In this document: positions 6,230-12,878 of the stretch, one piece after another
Layout: each line of letters starts with the position of its first letter
Position numbering within the stretch: the first letter of the stretch is position 1
Source: Crocinitomicaceae bacterium
GTDB taxonomy: Bacteria; Bacteroidota; Bacteroidia; Flavobacteriales_D; Crocinitomicaceae
DNA length: 12,878 bases
Direction: 5' to 3'
Assembly: GCA_011522905.1 (NCBI GenBank)
Contig: WTIB01000259.1
Span: 4,368-17,245 of the forward strand
Made by a program: the position numbers and the translations under genes
Notes under the pieces: model-generated
The model's input: only the letters and a program-made list of their open reading frames with translations
Database searches by the model: none
What the model was told of the DNA's origin: nothing

Positions 6230-9046
6230 ATGCCTAAAGATTCTTCTTTAAAATCTATTTTAATTATTGGAAGTGGACCTATTGTTATCGGTCAAGCCTG
6301 CGAGTTTGATTATTCTGGTTCACAAGCATCAAGATCGCTTCGTGAAGAAGGAATTGAGGTGACATTGATCAACTCAAATCCGGCCACGATTATGACGGAT
6401 AAAGTTGTTGCTGATAATGTTTATTTAAAACCACTTGAACCCCAAAGTATTCGGGAAATCCTTGAGAAGCATAAAATTGATGCAGTTCTTCCAACCATGG
6501 GAGGTCAAACGGCATTGAATTTATGTATCAAGTGCGATGAAATGGGTATTTGGGAGGATTTTGGTGTAAAAATCATCGGTGTGGACATCAATGCGATTGA
6601 GATAACTGAAAATCGCGAGGCATTTAGGGATTTGATGACTGAAATTGGAGTTCCTATGGCTCCTCAAAATACAGCCAAATCTTTTCTTGAGGGAAAGAAG
6701 ATTGCCCAAGAATTTGGATTTCCATTGTGTATTCGACCCTCATACACTCTTGGAGGTTCCGGAGCCTCTATTCTCCACGAACCAGATGAGTTTGACAACT
6801 TATTGGAAAGAGGTCTTCAGTTGTCTCCTATTCACGAAGTAATGATAGATAAAGCATTACTCGGATGGAAAGAGTATGAATTGGAACTTTTAAGAGATTC
6901 AAATGATAATGTCGTAATTATTTGTTCGATAGAGAATTTTGATCCAATGGGAATTCACACTGGGGATTCCATAACGGTTGCACCTGCCATGACACTCTCT
7001 GATACCACTTTTCAAAGAATGAGAGATATGGCTATTCATATGATGCGTTCAATAGGAGAATTTGCTGGTGGATGTAATGTTCAATTTGCTGTTTCACCTG
7101 ATGAAAAAGAAGATATCATAGCCATTGAGATTAATCCAAGGGTGAGTAGATCCTCGGCTTTAGCCTCTAAAGCTACAGGGTACCCAATTGCCAAAATTGC
7201 CTCAAAATTAGCCATTGGTTATCATTTAGATGAATTAAAGAATCAAATTACAAAGACTACGTCAGCATTATTTGAGCCTACCTTAGATTACGTTATCGTA
7301 AAAATTCCACGATGGAATTTCAATAAATTCCCAGGGACAAACAGAAAGCTTGGTCTTCAAATGAAATCAGTTGGAGAGGTAATGGGAATCGGAAGATCGT
7401 TTCAAGAAGCTTTACAAAAGGCATGTCAATCCCTAGAAATAAATCGTAATGGTTTGGGAGCTGATGGTCGAGAGCTAACCAATCAAGATGCCATCTTGAA
7501 ATCACTTGAAAACCCCAGCTGGAATAGACTATTTCACATTTACGATGCTATTAAGCTCGGAATACCATTTAAAACGATTGTAGAAAAAACGAAAATTGAT
7601 ATTTGGTTTTTGAAGCAAATCGAAGACCTTCTCAATTTGGAAAAGCGAATTGAAAGGCAACACATTGAAAATATACCTAAAGAATTATTGTTTGAGGCCA
7701 AACAAAAAGGATATGCCGATCGCCAAATAGCGCACCTTTTAAGGTGTCTTGAGTCGGAGGTTTACAAGAAAAGAAATGATTTAGGAATCAAACGAGTATA
7801 TAAACTAGTGGATACCTGTGCAGCTGAATTTGAGGCGCAGACGCCTTATTATTATTCTACATTCGAATATGAAAATGAAAGTGTAGTTAGCGATCGGAAG
7901 AAAGTAGTCGTCTTAGGGTCAGGACCGAATCGTATTGGTCAGGGTATTGAATTCGATTATTCATGTGTTCATGGTGTTCTTGCTGCAAAGGAATGTGGCT
8001 ATGAAACCGTAATGATCAATTGCAACCCCGAAACGGTTTCAACAGATTTTGATACTGCAGACAAACTTTATTTCGAGCCTGTCTTCTGGGAGCATATCTT
8101 TGACATTATTCAACATGAGAAGCCAGAAGGAGTCATTGTTCAGCTTGGTGGACAAACAGCACTTAAATTGGCTGAAAAGCTAGAAAGATATGGTGTAAAA
8201 ATATTGGGAACTAGCTTTGACGCGCTTGACCTTGCTGAAGATAGAGGTAGCTTTTCAAAGCTTTTGGAATCCAATGATATTCCATTCCCAAAATATGGTG
8301 TTGTCGAAAGTGCTGAACAGGCATTAGAGCTTTCTGATGATTTGGGATTCCCTCTCTTAGTAAGACCTTCCTATGTTCTTGGAGGGCAAAAAATGAAAAT
8401 CGTAATTAATAAAGAGGAGCTTGAGCATCATGTTGTCGATATCCTAAATGAAATGGGGAACAACCAAATTCTTTTAGATCATTTTTTAGGAGGTGCGATA
8501 GAAGCAGAAGCAGATGCCATTTGTGATGGTGAAGATGTATATATTATTGGAATCATGCAGCATATAGAGCCAGCTGGTATTCATTCTGGCGATTCTTATG
8601 CAGTTCTTCCTCCTTATAATTTGGGAGATTTTGTAATGACTCAAATTGAAGATATTACTAAAAAGATTGCCATCGAACTAAAAACTGTTGGTCTCATTAA
8701 TATCCAATTTGCCATTAAAGACGATAAAGTATATGTAATTGAGGCCAATCCTCGGGCTTCAAGAACGGTGCCTTTTATTGCAAAAGCATATGATGAGCCT
8801 TATGTTAATTATGCAGCAAAAGTGATGTTAGGAGAGAAAAAAGTACGCGACTTTGATTTTACACCCAAGAAAAAGGGATATGCCATCAAAATACCGGTAT
8901 TCTCTTATGGAAAATTCCCTGATGTCAAAAAAGAATTAGGTCCTGAAATGAAATCAACTGGAGAGGCAATTAGGTTTATTGAGAACCTAAAAGATCCTTT
9001 TTTCACAAAGATATATTCTGAAAGAAATATGCATTTATCTCGATAA
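6230..9046 (+). CDS. carB: Carbamoyl phosphate synthase large subunit, lacking the MGS regulatory domain
   Basis: CarB makes carbamoyl phosphate from bicarbonate, ammonia (supplied by CarA from glutamine) and two ATP, feeding pyrimidine and arginine synthesis. The two homologous halves are clear. The N-terminal carboxyphosphate half (1 to about 400) has IGSGPIVIGQACEFDYSG, PTMGGQTALN, RPSYTLGGSG and the metal ligands in EINPRVSRSS (E300, N302). The connecting helical domain runs from about 400 to 550. The carbamate-phosphorylating half (about 555-938) has LGSGPNRIGQGIEFDYSC, VQLGGQTAL, RPSYVLGGQ and IEANPRASR. The protein ends at residue 938, about 25 residues past GPEMKSTGE, whereas E. coli CarB (1073 residues) continues into a roughly 140-residue methylglyoxal-synthase-like domain that binds UMP and ornithine. 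The stop is clean, with no leftover domain coding downstream. I recall similarly short forms in Flavobacteriia, so this is probably not a recent truncation. carA is not adjacent. Confidence 0.97.
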   Translation: MPKDSSLKSILIIGSGPIVIGQACEFDYSGSQASRSLREEGIEVTLINSNPATIMTDKVVADNVYLKPLEPQSIREILEKHKIDAVLPTMGGQTALNLCIKCDEMGIWEDFGVKIIGVDINAIEITENREAFRDLMTEIGVPMAPQNTAKSFLEGKKIAQEFGFPLCIRPSYTLGGSGASILHEPDEFDNLLERGLQLSPIHEVMIDKALLGWKEYELELLRDSNDNVVIICSIENFDPMGIHTGDSITVAPAMTLSDTTFQRMRDMAIHMMRSIGEFAGGCNVQFAVSPDEKEDIIAIEINPRVSRSSALASKATGYPIAKIASKLAIGYHLDELKNQITKTTSALFEPTLDYVIVKIPRWNFNKFPGTNRKLGLQMKSVGEVMGIGRSFQEALQKACQSLEINRNGLGADGRELTNQDAILKSLENPSWNRLFHIYDAIKLGIPFKTIVEKTKIDIWFLKQIEDLLNLEKRIERQHIENIPKELLFEAKQKGYADRQIAHLLRCLESEVYKKRNDLGIKRVYKLVDTCAAEFEAQTPYYYSTFEYENESVVSDRKKVVVLGSGPNRIGQGIEFDYSCVHGVLAAKECGYETVMINCNPETVSTDFDTADKLYFEPVFWEHIFDIIQHEKPEGVIVQLGGQTALKLAEKLERYGVKILGTSFDALDLAEDRGSFSKLLESNDIPFPKYGVVESAEQALELSDDLGFPLLVRPSYVLGGQKMKIVINKEELEHHVVDILNEMGNNQILLDHFLGGAIEAEADAICDGEDVYIIGIMQHIEPAGIHSGDSYAVLPPYNLGDFVMTQIEDITKKIAIELKTVGLINIQFAIKDDKVYVIEANPRASRTVPFIAKAYDEPYVNYAAKVMLGEKKVRDFDFTPKKKGYAIKIPVFSYGKFPDVKKELGPEMKSTGEAIRFIENLKDPFFTKIYSERNMHLSR

Positions 9047-9058
9047 TCAATTTTATCG
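9041..9058 (+). terminator. Weak hairpin over the carB stop codon
   Basis: CGATAA (9041-9046, containing the stop) can pair with TTATCG (9053-9058) around a 6-base loop. No T-run follows directly, so it may slow or protect the transcript end at most. Read-through from carB into the next gene is plausible. Confidence 0.2.
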
Positions 9059-9061
9059 GAA

Positions 9062-9088
9062 TTGGCATTAGTCGTTTTTCTATATTTG
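9062..9088 (+). promoter_or_regulatory. Candidate Bacteroidota promoter directly before the polyprenyl synthase start
   Basis: TTG (9062-9064) and TATATTTG (9081-9088) match the -33 and -7 elements with a 16-base spacer, slightly short of the usual range. The -7 box ends only 4 bases before the ATG at 9093, so transcription would start at or very near the first codon. Confidence 0.5.
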
Positions 9089-9092
9089 TAGA

Positions 9093-10064
9093 ATGCTTAG
9101 TGTAGACGAGATAATGAAGCCTGTAAAAACCGAATTGAATGAATTCGAGGCTCATTTCGAAAACGCACTAAAGTCTAATGTTCCCTTATTGGATAAGGTC
9201 ACCCATTACATTGTTAAAAGAAAGGGAAAGCAGATGAGGCCACTCTTTGTTTTTTTGAGTGCCAAAATGCTAGGAGAGATTAATGAAACCACCTACAATG
9301 CTGCGTCATTAGTGGAACTCTTGCATACTGCAACTATCGTGCATGATGATGTTGTTGATGATGCCAATGAAAGAAGAGGTTTTTTCTCTGTTAATGCTTT
9401 GTGGAAAAATAAAATTGCTGTACTCGTAGGTGATTATATGCTTTCAAAAATCTTGTTGCTTTCTCTAGAAAAGGAAAACACAGAATTACTATCGATTGTG
9501 GCACGCTCTGTTAAAGAAATGAGTGAAGGGGAACTTCTACAAATTGAAAAGTCAAGAACTTTAGATATTACTGAGGAAGAGTATTTTGAGGTGATTCGAA
9601 AAAAAACAGCTTCTTTAATTTCAACATGTTGTGAAGCAGGAGCTATTAGTGTAGAGTCTAATGAGCATCGTGAGAACATGAGAAAATTTGGAGAAAAAGT
9701 AGGGCTTGCCTTTCAAATTAAGGATGATATTTTTGATTATGGTTCTCCGAATAACATTGGTAAACCTACAGGCATAGACATCCGAGAGCAAAAATTAACA
9801 CTCCCTCTTATATACACGCTGAGGAATGCCCCTTTAAAGGTTCAAAAGGAGCTTAAAAGAATCATCAAAAACAAAAATGAGGAAGCCAAGATGATTAAAC
9901 GTGCAACCCAACTTGTTATCGAACATGGTGGTATAAGCTATGCTTTTGATCGTATGAACGCGCTTGCTGAAGAGGCAAGAGAGCTTTTAAAGGAATATCC
10001 TGATAATGAGTCTAAATTGGCATTGCTTGGATTGGTAGATTACACAATAAACAGAGAAAAATAG
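9093..10064 (+). CDS. Long-chain polyprenyl diphosphate synthase
   Basis: This 323-residue soluble trans-prenyltransferase adds isopentenyl diphosphate units to an allylic diphosphate, probably to make the side chain of menaquinone. The hallmarks are KRKGKQMRP (42-50), the first Asp-rich motif HDDVVDDANERRG (D85, D86, D89), GDYMLSK (113-119), the second Asp-rich motif FQIKDDIFDYG (D211, D212, D215) and GKPTGIDIREQKLTLPL. The residues four and five before the first motif are Thr and Ala rather than bulky aromatics, which in this family allows long products (IspB or heptaprenyl type) rather than farnesyl diphosphate. Exact chain length cannot be read. The ATG at 9093 is chosen because the N-terminal VDEIMKPVKTELNEFE aligns with the usual flavobacterial start; Met8 would cut it. 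It leads a tight cluster with a lipoprotein and dnaG. Confidence 0.93.
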   Translation: MLSVDEIMKPVKTELNEFEAHFENALKSNVPLLDKVTHYIVKRKGKQMRPLFVFLSAKMLGEINETTYNAASLVELLHTATIVHDDVVDDANERRGFFSVNALWKNKIAVLVGDYMLSKILLLSLEKENTELLSIVARSVKEMSEGELLQIEKSRTLDITEEEYFEVIRKKTASLISTCCEAGAISVESNEHRENMRKFGEKVGLAFQIKDDIFDYGSPNNIGKPTGIDIREQKLTLPLIYTLRNAPLKVQKELKRIIKNKNEEAKMIKRATQLVIEHGGISYAFDRMNALAEEARELLKEYPDNESKLALLGLVDYTINREK

Positions 10065-10514
10065 ATGAAAAGTTATTGGATTTATATTATATTCATATTT
10101 GTGCTTTGTGCATGTGGCGAGAATGCTTCTACTGAATCAAATAAGATAAATTCGGATACTAATGTGGAGGATGAATCCGATGCTAAAACTGGATTGTATA
10201 AACCCGGTTTAATTGATACAATTGATTACCAATATCAAGAGTGGTATCCAGGACGTAATCAGTTGAAGATTGAAGGAATGTTTGATGAACAATACAAAAG
10301 ACATGGTAAATGGGTATTTTATGACAAGAATGGAATAGAACTTTCCATGACAACATATACACATAACCTAAAACAAGGATTTTCAATCGTAAAGCACCCA
10401 AACGGAGTTATCTATTATCGAGGTGAATATAACCAAGATAAAAAGGTAGGCTTATGGACATTTTATAATGACAAAGGAGAAAAGATAAATGAGATAAATT
10501 ATGATGCTGAATGA
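10065..10514 (+). CDS. YwqK/MORN-repeat lipoprotein
   Basis: This 149-residue protein begins with a lipoprotein signal peptide, MKSYWIYIIFIFVLCAC, with lipobox L14-C15-A16-C17 and lipidation at Cys17. A Ser/Asn/Asp/Glu-rich linker covers about 19-45. Residues about 66-145 hold two to three MORN-like units of the YwqK type: GMFDEQYKRHGKWVFYDKNG, a weaker middle unit HNLKQGFSIVKHPNG, and GEYNQDKKVGLWTFYNDKG. Many such proteins are labelled YwqK-family antitoxin, but Bacteroidota carry large numbers as envelope lipoproteins without any toxin, and none is seen here. Its biochemical function is unknown. It starts on the base after the synthase stop, and its TGA overlaps the dnaG ATG (ATGA), so translation of the three genes is probably coupled. 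Confidence 0.82.
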   Translation: MKSYWIYIIFIFVLCACGENASTESNKINSDTNVEDESDAKTGLYKPGLIDTIDYQYQEWYPGRNQLKIEGMFDEQYKRHGKWVFYDKNGIELSMTTYTHNLKQGFSIVKHPNGVIYYRGEYNQDKKVGLWTFYNDKGEKINEINYDAE

Positions 10515-12460
10515 GTAAAATCCCCTCACATATTGTTGATGAAATTATGCAGACAGCTCTTGTAGAGGAGGTAGTTGGAGAGTTTGTTCAGTTGAAAAGA
10601 GCGGGTTCGAATTTGAAAGGTTTAAGTCCATTTACGGATGAGAAAACTCCTTCTTTTGTTGTTTCTCCTGCCAAGCAAATTTTTAAATGTTTTTCGACTG
10701 GAATAGGGGGGACGGTGGTTACTTTTCTCATGGAAAAAGAACACTTCACTTATCCAGAGGCCTTGCGTTGGCTCGCTGATAAATATGGTATAGAAATTCC
10801 AGAAGCGAGAAAACAAACAAAAGAAGAGCTTGAAAGTATTTCAGAAAAGGAAAGCTTATTTGTTATTAATGACTTTGCCAATCAATATTTTCAGAACAAT
10901 ATGCATTCTCGGGATGAGGGCAGGTCAATTGGTCTGAGTTATTTCGCCGAAAGAGGTTATGATTCAGAAATTATCGAAAAATTTCAGCTGGGTTATTGTA
11001 TGGATAAGAGTGATGATTTCACCAAGGCGGCAATAAAAAAAGGATACAAAAAGGAATACCTATCCAAGGTGGGTCTAATCAAGGCTAAGGAGGACCGAAC
11101 TTTTGATTTTTATCGAGGTAGAGTTATTTTTCCAATTCACAGTATATCTGGAAGGGTTCTTGGCTTTGGTGGAAGAACACTGAAAAATGACAAAAAAGTT
11201 GCAAAATACTACAACTCCCCGGAAAGTCCCATTTATAATAAAAGCGAGATTTTATATGGCTTATATTTTTCAAAAGGTGAGATTATCAAAAAAGATGAAT
11301 GCTTATTATGCGAGGGATATACAGATGTCATTTCGTTATTTCAATCAGGAATTCAAAATGTTGTTTCTTCCTCGGGAACATCCCTTACAAAAGAGCAGGT
11401 TCGACTTGTTAAAAGATATACTCAAAACTTAACCATTTTGTATGATGGGGATGCTGCGGGTATTAAGGCCTCATTTAGAGGGATAGATCTCATTTTGGAA
11501 GAAGGTTTGAATGTACAAGTTGTGATGTTCCCTGACGGAGAAGATCCGGATTCATATGCAAAAAGCCATTCGAATGAAGAATTGGCTGAATTAATTGAAA
11601 AAAGTAAACAAGACTTCATCACCTTCAAGGCATCAGTTCTAATGACAGGAATGGATGATGATCCGATAAAAAAATCGAAATTAATTAGGGAGGTGGTACA
11701 ATCAGTTTCCTTGATTCCGGATCAAATAACAAGAAGTATTTATGTACAGGAAGTCGCTAAAAAATTCGATATGCAAGAGCGTACCATATCGAATGAGCTT
11801 ATTAAATTACTTAGGTCAAAAGCAAATAAAGGGGAGCGATTCTCTACGCAATATGAGCCTCAAGAATCTGTACCGAAAGTACAAAATCAATCATCTTTAG
11901 CTCAAAAGTCAATCAAGAATGAAGAATATGAATTGGATTTGATTCGATTTATGATTCTCTTTGGTTCAGAGGAAGTACTCATACCAAGCAATGAAAATGA
12001 AAAAAAATGTTGTGTAATTGAGCTGATTTGTAATGAACTCTCAAAAGATGAATTGACATTTGATAATGAGCAATATCGTCAGATATATGATATGTTCGAA
12101 AAAGGCATTGAAGAAAATGTCTTATTAACAGCTTCGTACTTTAAAAAATTAGAGAATCAAAGTATTGTATCTTTTGTTTCAAGTCTTGAGAGTAATGAGA
12201 TAGAATTGAGCTATAACTGGATTCAGAAATATAATATTTATACAAAATCTGAAAGTGATAATTTGTACAAATCAGTTATGAATTCTATTTATAACTTTAA
12301 ATATCATAAAGTGGACGAGTTGTTATTGAAAATTAAGAATGAAATTAAAAATTCAAAAAGCAGTGATGATGAAATGCTGACTTTATTAGGAGAGCAAATG
12401 AGTTATGAAAGAATAAAAAAAATGCTTTCAGATAAATTAGGTAGAATAATTTTAAAATAA
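10511..12460 (+). CDS. dnaG: DNA primase DnaG with degenerate zinc-binding domain
   Basis: DnaG makes RNA primers for Okazaki fragments at the fork, recruited by the DnaB helicase. The 649 residues fall into three parts. The N-terminal CHC2-type domain (about 1-100) keeps the fold signature (LKGLSPFTDEKTPSF, FLM, YPEALRWLADKYGI), but the four zinc ligands of E. coli (C40, H43, C61, C64) are S39, T42, C60 and T63, so it can hardly bind zinc in the usual way. The RNA polymerase core (about 120-370) has YRGRVIFPI, GFGGR, the Toprim glutamate in EGYTDV (E268), YDGDAAG (D312, D314) and FPDGEDPDS (D342, D345). A poorly conserved helical C-terminal part (about 470-649) should bind DnaB. Loss of the zinc ligands also occurs in other Bacteroidota primases as I recall them, so function is probably kept. 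The start overlaps the preceding stop by four bases. Confidence 0.96.
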   Translation: MSKIPSHIVDEIMQTALVEEVVGEFVQLKRAGSNLKGLSPFTDEKTPSFVVSPAKQIFKCFSTGIGGTVVTFLMEKEHFTYPEALRWLADKYGIEIPEARKQTKEELESISEKESLFVINDFANQYFQNNMHSRDEGRSIGLSYFAERGYDSEIIEKFQLGYCMDKSDDFTKAAIKKGYKKEYLSKVGLIKAKEDRTFDFYRGRVIFPIHSISGRVLGFGGRTLKNDKKVAKYYNSPESPIYNKSEILYGLYFSKGEIIKKDECLLCEGYTDVISLFQSGIQNVVSSSGTSLTKEQVRLVKRYTQNLTILYDGDAAGIKASFRGIDLILEEGLNVQVVMFPDGEDPDSYAKSHSNEELAELIEKSKQDFITFKASVLMTGMDDDPIKKSKLIREVVQSVSLIPDQITRSIYVQEVAKKFDMQERTISNELIKLLRSKANKGERFSTQYEPQESVPKVQNQSSLAQKSIKNEEYELDLIRFMILFGSEEVLIPSNENEKKCCVIELICNELSKDELTFDNEQYRQIYDMFEKGIEENVLLTASYFKKLENQSIVSFVSSLESNEIELSYNWIQKYNIYTKSESDNLYKSVMNSIYNFKYHKVDELLLKIKNEIKNSKSSDDEMLTLLGEQMSYERIKKMLSDKLGRIILK

Positions 12461-12878
12461 ATGACAGATTCTCTTTTTAGTTTAGGGCCATTTGATTTAA
12501 ATATTTGGAATGTTATTTTCCTGATTTTTCTTTTTTTCATTGCTTACAGGGGGAGAAAGGTAGTTCATGGGATTTTAAATAAATATGTTCGAAAAACAGA
12601 AATACGAATTCAAGGAAAGAGACTTGCCTGGCTGAAGTTTTTAAGTCAAAGTATATACCTTTTAGCCTTTTACATTGCAATATTGAGCCTAAGAATCAAT
12701 AATCCTGGAGTGGGCTTTGATGACCTATTGAATTACCCAATCATTCAATTTTCATCAATTAAGATAGCGTTCTATCATATTATTGTAATCATTACAGTGC
12801 TTTTCTCAGCGCGGATAGCTGTTTTCTTTAGCCGATTATACATTGCCCGAAAACTGAAGGATAATACAAAATATAATG
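12461..12878 (+). CDS. Multi-pass membrane protein, possible MscS-type channel (C-terminus beyond right edge)
   Basis: An ATG directly after the dnaG stop opens a frame of 139 residues that reaches the right edge. Three hydrophobic segments are visible: about 15-29 (IWNVIFLIFLFFIAY), 63-77 (QSIYLLAFYIAILSL) and 101-123 (around AFYHIIVIITVLFSA). The loops between them carry many Arg and Lys residues (RGRKVVHG, GKRLAWLK, RLYIARKLKD). This resembles the N-terminal membrane region of flavobacterial mechanosensitive channels, but the conserved Gly/Ala-rich pore helix and cytoplasmic domain lie outside the window, so the family is a guess. The zero-base spacing suggests it belongs to the dnaG transcription unit. 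Confidence 0.75.
   Translation, partial: MTDSLFSLGPFDLNIWNVIFLIFLFFIAYRGRKVVHGILNKYVRKTEIRIQGKRLAWLKFLSQSIYLLAFYIAILSLRINNPGVGFDDLLNYPIIQFSSIKIAFYHIIVIITVLFSARIAVFFSRLYIARKLKDNTKYN

Noticed and set aside
10065..10514. Toxin-antitoxin module
   Set aside because: YwqK-type repeats are often labelled antitoxin, but there is no partner gene and the protein is a lipoprotein in a housekeeping cluster.

Overview
The window comes from an AT-rich member of the Bacteroidota, probably a Flavobacteriales-type marine or aquatic bacterium (inference). The signs are a secreted protein with a type IX secretion (T9SS) sorting domain, signal peptides that end before Gln, no clear Shine-Dalgarno sequences, TAnnTTTG promoter boxes, a CarB without its regulatory domain, and a DnaG whose zinc finger has lost most of its ligands.

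Left part (1-3145): two divergent genes for exported proteins share a 150-base intergenic region. The minus-strand gene runs off the left edge. It encodes a large secreted protein with an N-terminal lysyl-oxidase-like copper enzyme domain, followed by Ig-like modules. The last two visible modules are nearly identical tandem copies. The plus-strand gene encodes a small T9SS cargo protein.

Middle part (3146-6229): dnaK is preceded by two copies of a TGTC/GACA dyad that may be a stress operator. It ends at a strong hairpin terminator that also contains the last codons and stop of a convergent alpha/beta-hydrolase gene. Beyond the hydrolase is a 173-base region with a promoter box, a long inverted repeat and a 10-base palindrome, just ahead of carB.

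Right part (6230-12878): carB stands alone here, without carA. It is followed by a tight cluster on the same strand: a long-chain polyprenyl diphosphate synthase, a YwqK/MORN-type lipoprotein, the DNA primase dnaG, and a membrane protein cut by the right edge that resembles the N-terminal part of an MscS-type channel. Spacing in the cluster is 0, -4 and 0 bases, so these genes are probably co-transcribed and translationally coupled.

The most notable item is the lysyl-oxidase-like protein. All copper-ligand histidines and both residues that form the quinone cofactor (LTQ) in animal lysyl oxidase are present. I saw no CRISPR array, tRNA, rRNA, insertion sequence or phage gene, and no stretch over 300 bases lacks a gene.
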